Shown: positions 34,925 to 43,133, counted from the stretch's first letter. The stretch: 64,000 nucleotides of DNA from Halococcus salsus (GCF_009900715.1 NZ_JAAAJC010000001.1:919216-983215); one strand, 5' to 3'. Made by a program: numbers and translations. The notes: generated from the sequence alone by a model not told the origin.

Positions 34925-35656
34925 ATGGTTCGCGCCGCCATCCAGTTGTACACCCTTCGCGACGTCGAGCAGCCGCTCCCGGAACTCCTCGAACAGGTCC
35001 GAGAGGCCGGTTTCGCGGGCGTGGAGTTCGCCGGTCGGGTCACGGACGCCGACGGCGACCAGGTCCGGGAGACGCTCGACGAAACGGGGCTCGAATCCGT
35101 CGCCGCGCACGTCGACATCGAACGGCTCGAAGCCGACCCCGACGAGACCATCGAGTTCTACCGCTCGCTCGGGTGTGAGCACCTCGTCGTTCCGTGGCTC
35201 GGCCCGGACGCGTTCGAGACGGTCGAGGCCATCGAGACGACCGCCGACCGGCTCCAGTCGGTCGCCGAGACGGTCGCGGACCACGGGATGGCGTTCTCCT
35301 ATCACAACCACGACCACGAGTTCGTGGAAGTCGACGGTGAGACGGCCTTCGACCGGCTCGCGGCCGCCACCACCGACCCCGTCGGGTTCGAGCTCGACTG
35401 TGGCTGGGTCACCGTTGGCGGTGTCGACCCCGTCTCGCTGCTCGATCGCCTCGACGACCGCGTGTCGCTCGTCCACATCTCGGACGCCGACGAGACGGGG
35501 TCGCCGACCGAGGTGGGCGAGGGCGTCCTCGACGTTACCGGCTCTCTGGAGGCCGCCACCGACCACGGGATAGAGTGGGCGATCTACGAGCACGACGACC
35601 CCGACGACGCCATGGCGTCGGCCAGCCACGGTGCCGAGGTCCTGGGTCGGTTCTGA
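34925..35656 (+). CDS. Sugar phosphate isomerase/epimerase (xylose isomerase-like TIM barrel)
   Basis: The 243-residue protein is an AP endonuclease 2/xylose isomerase-like TIM barrel. Motifs include IQLYTLRDVEQPLPELLEQV at the N-terminus, LAVH-type strand VAAHVDIE, SYHNHDHEFVEVDG and LDCGWVTVGG, then LVHISDAD. These place it with inosose/hydroxypyruvate isomerase-like enzymes. The substrate is unknown; the next gene, an SMP-30-like lactonase, suggests sugar acid metabolism. Confidence 0.85.
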   Translation: MVRAAIQLYTLRDVEQPLPELLEQVREAGFAGVEFAGRVTDADGDQVRETLDETGLESVAAHVDIERLEADPDETIEFYRSLGCEHLVVPWLGPDAFETVEAIETTADRLQSVAETVADHGMAFSYHNHDHEFVEVDGETAFDRLAAATTDPVGFELDCGWVTVGGVDPVSLLDRLDDRVSLVHISDADETGSPTEVGEGVLDVTGSLEAATDHGIEWAIYEHDDPDDAMASASHGAEVLGRF

Positions 35657-35737
35657 GTCGTCGGCGACCGACGTACCGCCGTCCAAGCCACCGTCTCGAA
35701 CCCGAACGTTCTTCGGCCGACCCGCTGACTGCCAGCC

Positions 35738-36640
35738 ATGGCGGAGCACGACCCGGAACCCGAGGCGAACGACGAGGACTCGAACATCGAGGTCATCGCG
35801 GCGTACGGTTCGGTCACGGGCGAGGGCCCGCTCTGGCACCCCGACGAACAGCGCCTCTACTGGGTCGACATCCCGGAAGGGAAGCTCTACCGCTACGACC
35901 CCGCCACCGACACCCACGAGCAGTGTTACGAGGGGCGTCCCATCGGCGGGTTCACGTTCGAGGCCGACGGCGCGTTGCTCCTGTTTCGGGATCAGGGGAC
36001 GGTGACGCGCTGGGCGGACGGCGAGACGCGAACGGTCGTCGAGGAGATCCCCGACGAACGCGACACCCGGTTCAACGACGTCGTGGCCGACCCGGAGGGC
36101 CGTGTCTTCGCGGGCACGATGCCGACCGAAGACCGGCTGGGTCGGCTCTACCGCTTCGACCCCGACGGGAGCTACACGCTGGTCGAGGACGACCTCGATA
36201 TCCCGAACGGGATGGACTTCACCCCCGACCGGACCGGGATGTACTTCTCGGTCTCCGAGGAGTACCGCGTCTATCGCTACGACTACGACGCGTCGAGCGG
36301 GCTGCTGGCGAACCGAACGACGTTCCTCGACCTCGACGGCCCCGCGATATCCGACGGGCTGACGGTGGACAGCGAGGGGTTCGTTTGGGTGGCCCGGTGG
36401 AACGGGGCCCGGGTCGAACGCTACGCCCCGGACGGCGAGCTCGTACGAACGATCGAGGTGCCCGCCGAGCGCCCGTCGAGCGTGGCGTTCGGCGGCCCGG
36501 AGTACGAGGACCTCTACATCACCTCGGCCCGCGGTGAGGGCATCGAGGAGTACGGCGACCTCGCGGGCGCGCTGTTCCGTACCCACCCCGAGGTCGGTGG
36601 TCGACCGGAGTTCCGCTCGCGGATCGCGACGGAGGAGTGA
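35738..36640 (+). CDS. SMP-30/gluconolactonase family protein
   Basis: A 300-residue six-bladed beta-propeller. The typical GEGPLWHPDEQRLYWVDIPEG (residues 28-48) holds the metal-binding Glu, followed by RFNDVVADPEGRVFAGTMP, IPNGMDFTPDRTGMYFS (Asn ligand) and ISDGLTVDSEGFVWVA (Asp). The reaction is hydrolysis of a sugar lactone to the acid, as in oxidative pentose or hexose breakdown in haloarchaea. It lies about 80 bases downstream of the TIM-barrel isomerase, likely the same unit. Confidence 0.9.
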   Translation: MAEHDPEPEANDEDSNIEVIAAYGSVTGEGPLWHPDEQRLYWVDIPEGKLYRYDPATDTHEQCYEGRPIGGFTFEADGALLLFRDQGTVTRWADGETRTVVEEIPDERDTRFNDVVADPEGRVFAGTMPTEDRLGRLYRFDPDGSYTLVEDDLDIPNGMDFTPDRTGMYFSVSEEYRVYRYDYDASSGLLANRTTFLDLDGPAISDGLTVDSEGFVWVARWNGARVERYAPDGELVRTIEVPAERPSSVAFGGPEYEDLYITSARGEGIEEYGDLAGALFRTHPEVGGRPEFRSRIATEE

Positions 36641-36687
36641 GGGTGGTTTCGGGGGATGATTTAATCCTCCCACGCCGAAGGAAGCTC

Positions 36688-37047
36688 ATGAAACGATACG
36701 CGACCGACGTCCGCGACGGGGTGTTGTACGTCGAGACCGACGACGACTGGCTCGAAGTCGGTCCAATGGACGAAATTTGTTCCATAATGGGTGGCGAGAC
36801 GTACACCATCGAGTACGACGAGCGCCAGCGGACGATGGACTGGCTCGACACCGATTCGGAGGGGCGGCTCACCTTCGACGTGCGAGAGACGATCGAGGGG
36901 ATGGACTACAACGAGGCGTTCGTCGCGGAGCTCGCGGCGGTCGATGCGGACGCGACCGACACCGACGGACATCCGCTCCGGGCATCGGTGTTCGCCGACC
37001 TCATGACCTCTATCTGGGATTCGAAGGGCGCGCTCGAGAACGCGTAG
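36688..37047 (+). CDS. Haloarchaeal conserved protein of unknown function, 119 aa
   Basis: A 119-residue acidic soluble protein starting MKRYATDVRDGVLYVETDDD. A beta-rich N-terminal half and a helical C-terminal half with AFVAELAAVDADATD are visible, and no known motif. A TATA-like GATTTAATCC around 36658-36667 is about 27 bases before the ATG, supporting the start. It is not clearly linked to the lactonase gene. Confidence 0.65.
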   Translation: MKRYATDVRDGVLYVETDDDWLEVGPMDEICSIMGGETYTIEYDERQRTMDWLDTDSEGRLTFDVRETIEGMDYNEAFVAELAAVDADATDTDGHPLRASVFADLMTSIWDSKGALENA

Positions 37048-37139
37048 AAACTGACCGCCGCTACGTCCCCCGTTCGACGACCGGACCGACGGAACAGAAA
37101 CGAAACAGTATTTTGTACGTTATGGCTGTAGTGTGAGAA

Positions 37140-37622
37140 GTGGTCGCGATTCGCTCGCCGAAAACGTTCACCTACCTCCTTGCTGGAAGTGTCGCACTCA
37201 TCGTCATCGGCGTCTACGCCGTGCGTGGTCAGATGACACAGATGGCGTGTATGTATCCGGCCCCCAGTCGGCAGGTCATGAGTTTGTTGGGGTTCGATTA
37301 TCGAATCACGTCGGTCGGGATAGACAGTATCGGCTACTACGATGGCTGCAACTACGCGCGGGTCTCGACGATTAGTCTCCTACCGGAAGCGCTCGGTATC
37401 GTTTCGTTTCTGACCCTCGTGAGCTACCCAGCCACGAAGTCTCTCGAAGGGATCTATACTCGTCTGAACGGCGTTTTGATCGTGCTGGGGGCGCTCGGAC
37501 TGCTGTTCACTTGGTCCGTCGGACTCGTTCCCGGATTTCTGTTGGTCGTTTTCCTCGGCTTCACGGCCGTCATGCGGTCGAAGTGGGGCGGACGAAACGA
37601 GACGGCTGGGGAATCGGCGTAA
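37140..37622 (+). CDS. Membrane protein with four predicted helices
   Basis: A 160-residue product from a GTG start. It has an N-terminal helix (FTYLLAGSVALIVIGVYAV), a loop with three cysteines and a conserved-looking DSIGYYDGCNYARVST, then helices around 83-98, 112-128 and 130-147, and a basic, acid-ended tail. It looks like a small haloarchaeal membrane protein with an external disulfide loop. Function is unknown. An AT-rich GTATTTTGTAC element near 37109-37120 may be the promoter. It borders the decayed island to the right. Confidence 0.6.
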   Translation: MVAIRSPKTFTYLLAGSVALIVIGVYAVRGQMTQMACMYPAPSRQVMSLLGFDYRITSVGIDSIGYYDGCNYARVSTISLLPEALGIVSFLTLVSYPATKSLEGIYTRLNGVLIVLGALGLLFTWSVGLVPGFLLVVFLGFTAVMRSKWGGRNETAGESA

Positions 37623-37823
37623 GTCAGTTCGAGAACTGCTGCCGGAAGTTGAGGAGAAACGAGCAGAGGTCAGATACGAGCGTCCCAGTACGTCGCCCAC
37701 CAGATCGGAGGCTATCCCACTGTTCTGAGAGCGCTCGAACGGGGGTCGCCTGATGGCGGTCGTCGGACGCGTACCCTAACCGTTCGCGCCGGGATGAGAT
37801 TCAGCGTCTTCCAGACCGGCTAA

Positions 37824-38075
37824 CCTCGGAGCGGTGACACCTCGGACTGGCAGGCCATTCACGACGCGCAGGGCGACCTCGCTGCTGATCCGGAGTACCC
37901 GATGGTGTCGATGATCTCGGAGAGATAGAAAGACTTCCCGAGCCAGGGGTTGATGAACCCCAATTCGAGTCTAAGCGAGCTGCACTACTCCCAGGCAGGC
38001 TACAACCGGATGGGTGTCGAGGGAGCCGAACGGCTGGAGATGGGGCCCGTGAAACCACTCGCGCAGACGGCATAG
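37824..38075 (+). pseudogene. Remnant of a sialate-O-acetylesterase-like (SASA/GDSL) esterase
   Basis: In one frame the DNA reads SGDTSDWQAIHDAQGDLA, then an in-frame TAG at 37926-37928, then LSELHYSQAGYNRMGVEG and a short tail. The block Trp-x-Ala-x3-Ala-Gln and the closing LHYSQAGYNRMG are those of the C-terminal part of carbohydrate acetylesterases of the SASA family, where the His is the catalytic base. No N-terminal part with the catalytic serine is found upstream to 37623, and a TAA precedes the fragment. This is a broken gene. A second copy of its last 29 bases lies at 39238. The rest of 37623-37823 shows nothing convincing. Confidence 0.6.
38043..38071 (+). repeat. 29-base direct repeat, left copy
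   Basis: Identical to 39238-39266; similarity extends about 25 bases further to the left at lower identity. It is the 3' end of the esterase remnant and flanks the sulfatase-like gene. Confidence 0.85.
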
Positions 38076-38119
38076 TCACGCGCCCGCAGACGGGACGGGT
38101 GCTGTAGTCTAGGCCAGGC

Positions 38120-39145
38120 TTATTCGTCGACGTACCCGAGCGCGGCGAGCTGTTCGGCCATGCCTTCTTCCGAAGTGGCTTCGTCGGCGGATGCGAATCG
38201 CGGCTCATAGTTCCTTGAGTCCGTAGCAGTAGTTTCGGCCCACGGCACGAATCGGACCTGTGGGTCCAGTGACCCAACGTGATGATCATAACGGAGATAC
38301 TCGCCGAACGCTTCACCGTGATCCGCCGTGATTGCCACTTTCTCGGCGTCGATATTATCGAGGAGAACTTCGATGCTGTCCAGAACGTATCGGAGCTCGT
38401 CAAGGTAGGCCCCGAACGCGACCTCGCGGGAGCCGCCCTGCATCAGATAGGCCGACGCATCGCTCTCGTAGAGGTATTGATCACGACCCTCCTCGAGCGT
38501 TTTTGCGACCCATCCAACGTGCGGCTGGATGTAGTGGAGAATCATACGGTCGCAGTCGGTGTTTCTGCCGACCGAGATGCCGCGGTCCGTAACATATCCT
38601 GGTGGTGTTGAGCCGTTCACGTGGCGTGGGAGGCCATCGCCCTCTTGCGGTTCGTACCGATGGGCGCGTTCGTAATATCCCAAGTCATGTTTGCGGAGTG
38701 TGTCGCTCCAATCGCCAGCAAAAAGGTGATCTTCGGGACCGTTCGTCGCCGTCCAGCGGCTCTTATCCATCCCATACTCGAAGATGAAATCTGCATAGGC
38801 GTTCGCGGTCACGTACGCGGTATCGCGTATCTTCTCGAGATAGGGTTCGCGGAAGGTGGAGGCAACCCACTCAGGAGTGGAACCTCCTACCGAGCACATT
38901 CGGTCTACATCGTTGACAAATGAGTATTCATCGGCGACCATCCGGAGTGCGTCTACACGGCACGCATCCATTACGATCAGAAGATCCCAGTCACGGGAGA
39001 AAACGTTCGTTCCGAGTAGACCTCTCGAAGAAAGGTTGACTGCGGTGGACCGCAAGAAAGGACGTTTGCCCGTTATGTGTCGAATTGCTTTCTTGGGATC
39101 GCGGGCACCCTTTACCGCGTATCCTACCTGAGATCTCAAGTCCAT
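38120..39145 (-). CDS. Sulfatase/alkaline phosphatase superfamily protein
   Basis: The 341-residue protein has the start of an alkaline-phosphatase-like fold in SRDWDLLIVMDACRVDALRM (metal-binding Asp and nucleophile-region residue at the position of the catalytic Cys/Ser), and the second metal site in ITADHGEAFGEYLRYDHH. The C-terminus with FASADEATSEEGMAEQLAALG is typical of haloarchaeal sulfatase-like proteins found in surface glycan clusters. It could act as a phosphatase, sulfatase or phosphoethanolamine-type transferase. The lower GC than neighbours and the bracket of direct repeats suggest it was acquired. Confidence 0.8.
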   Translation of the reverse strand: MDLRSQVGYAVKGARDPKKAIRHITGKRPFLRSTAVNLSSRGLLGTNVFSRDWDLLIVMDACRVDALRMVADEYSFVNDVDRMCSVGGSTPEWVASTFREPYLEKIRDTAYVTANAYADFIFEYGMDKSRWTATNGPEDHLFAGDWSDTLRKHDLGYYERAHRYEPQEGDGLPRHVNGSTPPGYVTDRGISVGRNTDCDRMILHYIQPHVGWVAKTLEEGRDQYLYESDASAYLMQGGSREVAFGAYLDELRYVLDSIEVLLDNIDAEKVAITADHGEAFGEYLRYDHHVGSLDPQVRFVPWAETTATDSRNYEPRFASADEATSEEGMAEQLAALGYVDE

Positions 39146-39237
39146 ATTCTGGTTTTAGTTTCCGCGCACCTCTCTCATAAGTGTATTTCTTGGATCCAAG
39201 TAGATAGCTCCTCAGAAGGAGCCGAGTGGTTGGTGAC

Positions 39238-39266
39238 GGGCCCGTGAAACCACTCGCGCAGACGGC
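39238..39266 (+). repeat. 29-base direct repeat, right copy
   Basis: Identical to 38043-38071. It lies to the right of the sulfatase-like gene and, like the left copy, continues an esterase-like tail (EGAEWLVTGPVKPLAQTA). Confidence 0.85.
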
Positions 39267-39345
39267 CTGATCGCTTTCAATTCTCTGGCGAGGGTCGCCC
39301 GTCAGTAGCGACGCTGTATCCTTAACTGCCAGCGGATAAGCCTGG

Positions 39346-39395
39346 TTCTCACACAAAGCTTATCACATGTCACCCACACAAGACTTATTACAAAA
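39346..39395 (+). promoter_or_regulatory. 50-base promoter/operator block, copy 1
   Basis: Exactly identical to 40603-40652. It contains a near-direct repeat, CACACAAAGCTTATCACA (39350-39367) and CACACAAGACTTATTACAA (39375-39393), offset by 25 bases. The right TATA-like CTTATTA is about 31 bases before the ATG at 39418, so it can serve as the core promoter; the left unit may be an operator or second TATA. Confidence 0.6.
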
Positions 39396-39417
39396 TCGGT
39401 AAGATTCGTTAGTGGAT

Positions 39418-40335
39418 ATGACATCCACTAACCCCTTCCGCGAGTCGGAAAATTCTCAGACCGTCGACGTCACGCGACGTCGGTTCCTAGCAGCTGGTGC
39501 GGCCGGGGTGGCGGGCGTCGGCGCGCTTGGCAGTCTCGGGAGTGCCGCGGCCGCTTCGGAGAAGCACCTGCTCACCATCCAAGGTACTGGCTCATCCACT
39601 ACCTACTCGTTCACTGTCGGCGGCGATCTCGAGCAGGTCACGGCGGAAGGCGCGACGATCCAGGACAACGATAACATCGTGAGGCAGAGCGCCCACGGTG
39701 AGGTCAGCAACGGGAAGGACGCCTACACGTTCACCGGGCCGCTCTACTCGTTCGACTTCGACCAGTCAGGTGAAATCGACGTGGACCTCGATGGCGAACC
39801 TGCCTATGTCGGGGACCGACCCGATCACACGCTCCTCATCGAAGGGACGGGTCCATCCACGACGTACTCGTTTGGAGCCGATCAAATCATCGGAAAGAGC
39901 GACGCGTACGGGGCGAGTAAGAACTCCAGGGACCGGTTTAACATCTATGGGGCAGAGGGAGAGGTCAGCATCGGCAAGGACGCCTATACGTTCAATGGAG
40001 AGCTACAGGCATTCGAGTTCGAAGGGGGTGCTATCGAGGTTACCATCGACGGAAAATCTGCTCACGTCGGCCAACTCCCGGACCAGGCGATGATTCTCTT
40101 CTCCGAACGAGAATACTGGGATGCGGAGTACGAGGTTACAGTCAGCGGCTCGATTCGAGAAGTGCTCTACGAAGGGCAAAGCGGCCAGAGACAGTCTATT
40201 AGTGAGAGGACGATCTCCGGTTGGGTCTGGGGAGGGGCAGCCGACAAGTTCACCTACGATGGGGAAATCGAGTCGTTCACTACTAACGACCCCGACGAGC
40301 TCGAGGCTTACTCCAACTACGAGAAGCTCTACTGA
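39418..40335 (+). CDS. Tat-exported beta-repeat protein (three repeats), tandem paralog 1
   Basis: The 305-residue protein has a Tat signal, VTRRRFLAAGAAGVAGVG, ending in GSAAAA, and three units of about 80 residues. Unit 1 opens LLTIQGTGSSTTYSF and contains GEVSNGKDAYTFTGPLYSFDF; unit 2 repeats LLIEGTGPSTTYSF and GEVSIGKDAYTFNGEL; unit 3 is divergent and ends near DKFTYDGEIESFT. The same repeat, with the form YTVSVSGELEKS ... VDSYEFSGEVESFAF, makes up the N-terminal part of the GH26 protein at 50772. No catalytic domain is present. It is likely a folded, exported beta protein that binds sugar or other surface partners. Confidence 0.75.
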   Translation: MTSTNPFRESENSQTVDVTRRRFLAAGAAGVAGVGALGSLGSAAAASEKHLLTIQGTGSSTTYSFTVGGDLEQVTAEGATIQDNDNIVRQSAHGEVSNGKDAYTFTGPLYSFDFDQSGEIDVDLDGEPAYVGDRPDHTLLIEGTGPSTTYSFGADQIIGKSDAYGASKNSRDRFNIYGAEGEVSIGKDAYTFNGELQAFEFEGGAIEVTIDGKSAHVGQLPDQAMILFSEREYWDAEYEVTVSGSIREVLYEGQSGQRQSISERTISGWVWGGAADKFTYDGEIESFTTNDPDELEAYSNYEKLY

Positions 40336-40381
40336 GCTAGTTTCGGGGCTCGCATCGCTTCGGTGACTCACACATTTTGGC

Positions 40382-40492
40382 CTACTCAACCTGTATCCGA
40401 TTGTAGCAGTGGGTACAGGGGATCTCGTTCGGGTGGTCTTCGGCGTCGAACTCCACCCACACCCCACAGACGTCGCAGGCGACGGCTGCCAT
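40382..40492 (-). CDS. Two-CxxC zinc microprotein, 36 aa
   Basis: Hand translation of the minus strand gives a 36-residue protein starting MAAVACDVCGVWVEFDAEDH and ending HCYNRIQVE. It has CDVC (Cys6, Cys9) and CTHC (Cys26, Cys29) knuckles with 16 residues between, a minimal zinc ribbon. It lies between the two tandem secreted paralogs and points the opposite way, so it may be independent of them. Small zinc proteins of this design occur widely in haloarchaea; function unknown. Confidence 0.55.
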   Translation of the reverse strand: MAAVACDVCGVWVEFDAEDHPNEIPCTHCYNRIQVE

Positions 40493-40602
40493 GCCACCCT
40501 CTGACGTGCTGTTCCTCATTTGAGCGTTCCGCGGCTTGCTCTCCGAGAACACCGTTCGTCAGTGGTAATACCGTTCCCTCGGCCGGCAGCTGGTAGGCCA
40601 GA

Positions 40603-40652
40603 TTCTCACACAAAGCTTATCACATGTCACCCACACAAGACTTATTACAAAA
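40603..40652 (+). promoter_or_regulatory. 50-base promoter/operator block, copy 2
   Basis: Exactly identical to copy 1 at 39346-39395, again about 22 bases upstream of the start codon. The sequence just after it diverges until the signal-peptide codons, which again match. The duplicate points to shared control of both paralogs. Confidence 0.6.
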
Positions 40653-40674
40653 CCACTAAGATTCCTTACTGAAT

Positions 40675-41583
40675 ATGAGATCCACTAACCCCTTCCGCAA
40701 GTCGGAAAATTCACAGACCGTCGATGTCACCCGACGTCGATTCTTAGCAACTGGTGCGGCCGGGGTGGCGGGCATCGGAGCGCTCGGAAGTCTTGGGAGT
40801 GCTGCAGCGGCTCCGGACCAGCATCTGCTCACTATCGAAGGCACTGGTTACTCAACCAACTACTCGTTCACTGTCGGTGGCGATCTCGAGCAGGTCACGG
40901 CGGAAGGCGCGACGATCCAGGATAACGACAACGTCGTCATGCAGAGCGCCCACGGCGAGGTCAGCAACGGGAAAGACGCCTACACGTTCACTGGCCCGCT
41001 CTACTCGTTCAACTTCGATGAATCGAACGACATCAGTGTGAAGCTCGACGGTGAATCAGCCTACGTTGGAAATCGGGCCGACCACACGCTCCTCATCGAA
41101 GGGACCGGTCCGTCCACGACGTATTCGTTCTCAGCCTATGGACTGATCCAGCAGAGCGAGGCCTACGGAGCGAGCAGAAACTCCAGAGACCGGACCAATT
41201 CCTACGGCGGGGAAGGGGAAGTTAGCATCGGCAAGGATGCCTATACGTACAGCGGAGATCTGGTAGCCTTCGAATTCGATCAAGCTGGAGCTATCCGAGC
41301 TACCATCGATGGGAAAGCCGCTCACGTCGGACAGCGTCCCGATTATGCCCTTACCATCGTCGCTAATGATGGGTACGTCGAATACGAGGTCGAAATCGAT
41401 GGCAATATTCGAGAGGTGACAAGTTCCGATGGGAGTCCAGATAGCGTCGACGGAAACACGTTCTCCGGTACTCTTCAAGGAGTTGGGCTCGACCGGTTCA
41501 CCTACGATGGCGAGATCGAATCATTCACGCACTCCGGAAGAGGTGACTTCAGCGCTTACAGGAACTACCAGCAAATCAAATAA
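40675..41583 (+). CDS. Tat-exported beta-repeat protein (three repeats), tandem paralog 2
   Basis: The 302-residue protein begins MRSTNPFRKSENSQTVDVTR and has the same Tat signal (VTRRRFLATGAAG) and three-unit layout as the preceding paralog. Unit 1 reads LLTIEGTGYSTNYSF and GKDAYTFTGPLYSFNF; unit 2 LLIEGTGPSTTYSF; unit 3 LTIVANDGYVEYEVEIDG and LDRFTYDGEIESFT. Paralog 1 and 2 are near-identical at the signal and first unit and drift toward the C-terminus. A gene duplication that included the promoter block is the simple explanation. Role as for paralog 1. Confidence 0.75.
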   Translation: MRSTNPFRKSENSQTVDVTRRRFLATGAAGVAGIGALGSLGSAAAAPDQHLLTIEGTGYSTNYSFTVGGDLEQVTAEGATIQDNDNVVMQSAHGEVSNGKDAYTFTGPLYSFNFDESNDISVKLDGESAYVGNRADHTLLIEGTGPSTTYSFSAYGLIQQSEAYGASRNSRDRTNSYGGEGEVSIGKDAYTYSGDLVAFEFDQAGAIRATIDGKAAHVGQRPDYALTIVANDGYVEYEVEIDGNIREVTSSDGSPDSVDGNTFSGTLQGVGLDRFTYDGEIESFTHSGRGDFSAYRNYQQIK

Positions 41584-41660
41584 CGGAGTGTGGCGGTCAT
41601 CTTCTCAGCAGTTTTCGTTCGAGATAGTGACCTTATTGGGAACTGATGTGAAAGCAGAAC

Positions 41661-41996
41661 TCAGGGACCCGCGTAGCTGCGATGATTCGCGCGTTCGCGG
41701 CCTTGGCGCGGTGACGACGAGGCCACGACCTCGGGCGCGACGATCGTGAGCTGGTGGTCCTGCTCGACGACGTCCGAGAGCATCCCGAGTCGGGCGTGAA
41801 TGACGTGTGTTTCCGTCCCGACCATCGGGTAACGAACGCGTTCCGGGCGGCACGGGCCGCCGTAGAGACGTCCGACCGTCCACTGGCCGTCGTCGGAGTG
41901 GCGGTAGACGACCGCGCCGATCGCGCTGCCTTCCTGGAGCTCGTCGTTGCAGTCGGCGTTCGTACAGCGGACCAGGCCGTCGTGGCCGACCGCCAT
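41661..41996 (-). CDS. Small cysteine-containing protein of accessory type
   Basis: A 111-residue frame starting MAVGHDGLVRCTNADCNDEL. Cys11 and Cys16 with later Cys residues (GGPCRPERV) may form a metal site; the C-terminus ends in a basic low-complexity stretch. The start is uncertain, as an upstream ATG at 42027 in another frame (reading MNPTL) would join here after a one-base shift. Similar short proteins occur in haloarchaeal plasmids and proviruses. It may be intact or already decaying, like its upstream neighbour. Confidence 0.45.
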   Translation of the reverse strand: MAVGHDGLVRCTNADCNDELQEGSAIGAVVYRHSDDGQWTVGRLYGGPCRPERVRYPMVGTETHVIHARLGMLSDVVEQDHQLTIVAPEVVASSSPRQGRERANHRSYAGP

Positions 41997-42027
41997 CCCG
42001 CGGACGGCCTGAAGTGCAGCGTTGGGT

Positions 42028-42315
42028 TCATTCGCTGGCCTCCAGAAGGTCCGCATAGGTGTCGAGGACGGTCTGGAAGGTCTCTTTCTCGGACTCGCCG
42101 ACGTGCGCGACCTCTTCGACGTGCCGGCACTCCTCGTGGTCGACCCGCAGCGAGTGCGGGATCTCCGACACCATGCCACTTGGGAAGGCGGATTCGAGTT
42201 CGCCGTCGTGGTGGACGAGCCGCGCGCCCCCACAACGTCGTGAGACAGGTAGGCGTCGCTGCTGTCAACGTCCTCCGCGACGCTCACACTTCTCGGCGTC
42301 GACGTACCCGCGCAT
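42028..42315 (-). pseudogene. Frameshifted small accessory gene
   Basis: The frame starting MRGYVDAEKCE meets a TGA at 42265-42267 after 16 codons. A second frame then reads VAEDVDSSDAYLSHDVVGAR, and the first resumes with LVHHDGELESAFPSGMVSEI, EECRHVEEVAHVGESEKE and QTVLDTYADLLEASE before its stop. The three pieces fit together end to end as one acidic haloarchaeal protein of about 95 residues. Two frameshifts have therefore broken the gene, unless the assembly has errors here. The function of the original protein is not known. Confidence 0.55.
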
Positions 42316-42428
42316 CGCGACGAGGTACACCGAATTTCGTCGCCGAAATCAGCACGTAGCATTAACTGGTCATTGGTGTCCGTGATCCGAGTCTCTAGTT
42401 TCAGACAACGGATCGTGGGATACGAAGG

Positions 42429-43133
42429 CTATATGCGGGCATCCCAGTACGAGACCGACGCGACGTGGTCGCCCACCGGCGACCCCATGACGGAGGTGTC
42501 GAGGTCGCGGAGGGCGGTCGCCACCCCGTCGGGAAGCTGCCGATACAGCCCATACGGGAAGACGAAGTCGTGTTCCTCGTGGGCCAGCCGGAGGCCCGCG
42601 CCGTTGAGCAGGCGTTCGACCTCCACGCGGGAGTAGAGCCGCGACCCCATCGGGAGCAGCCAGTTGTAGATACTCCGGGTGCTGAATCGGCGGAAGGTGT
42701 CGAAGACCACCTGGTCGCGCGCGACCCGACGCATCTCGGCGAGGAACGACGCGGGGGTGTCCGCGAGGTGGAAAAAGCGCATCGCCACCACCGTCTCGAA
42801 GTGGTCGTCGGGGAACGGGAGCCGGGCGGCGTCCCCGCGCATGAATTCGAGATGGTCGGCGACGCCCGCCGCGTGGGCTTTCTTCCGTCCCTCCTGGAGC
42901 ATCGCGGGCGAGATGTCGAGGCCCACGATGTCGGCACCGCGCCGGGCGAGCATCGTGGTGAACCGCCCCGTCCCGCACGCGATCTCGAGGATGTGTTTCC
43001 CTTCGACCGGGCCGACCGCCGAGAGCACGGCCTCCTTTTCGCGCTCGTCGATGAGCTGACCGCCGTCCGAGAACCGTTTGTCCTCGTAGGCTTCGGCGAC
43101 CTCGGCGGTCTGGTACCATTCCTGTCCCTTCAC
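42429..43133 (-). CDS. SAM-dependent methyltransferase (UbiE/Methyltransf_11 type)
   Basis: A 234-residue class I methyltransferase. SAM motif I is HILEIACGTGRFTTMLARRG (about residues 44-63), motif II DIVGLDIS, and the MRGDAARLPFPDDHFETVVAM block is the usual post-I acidic region. The GTG start at 43133 lies about 29 bases after a TATA-like box (minus-strand TTTTAT, about 43159-43164), so it is leaderless. The substrate could be a small molecule, lipid or quinone. Its neighbours do not point to one. Confidence 0.85.
   Translation of the reverse strand: MKGQEWYQTAEVAEAYEDKRFSDGGQLIDEREKEAVLSAVGPVEGKHILEIACGTGRFTTMLARRGADIVGLDISPAMLQEGRKKAHAAGVADHLEFMRGDAARLPFPDDHFETVVAMRFFHLADTPASFLAEMRRVARDQVVFDTFRRFSTRSIYNWLLPMGSRLYSRVEVERLLNGAGLRLAHEEHDFVFPYGLYRQLPDGVATALRDLDTSVMGSPVGDHVASVSYWDARI

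Noticed and set aside
37926-37928. In-frame TAG in the esterase remnant read as pyrrolysine
   Set aside because: The frame also lacks the catalytic N-terminal part and a start codon, so a nonsense mutation in a dead gene is simpler.
37801-38403. Minus-strand 200-codon frame overlapping the esterase remnant and the sulfatase gene
   Set aside because: It has no sensible domain content, is rich in Ser/Arg/Pro, and covers the strongly supported sulfatase gene in another frame.
37623-42428. The island as an integrated virus or plasmid
   Set aside because: No integrase, capsid, portal or replication gene is present, and no att-like repeat joins a tRNA. The 29-base repeat flanks only the sulfatase gene.
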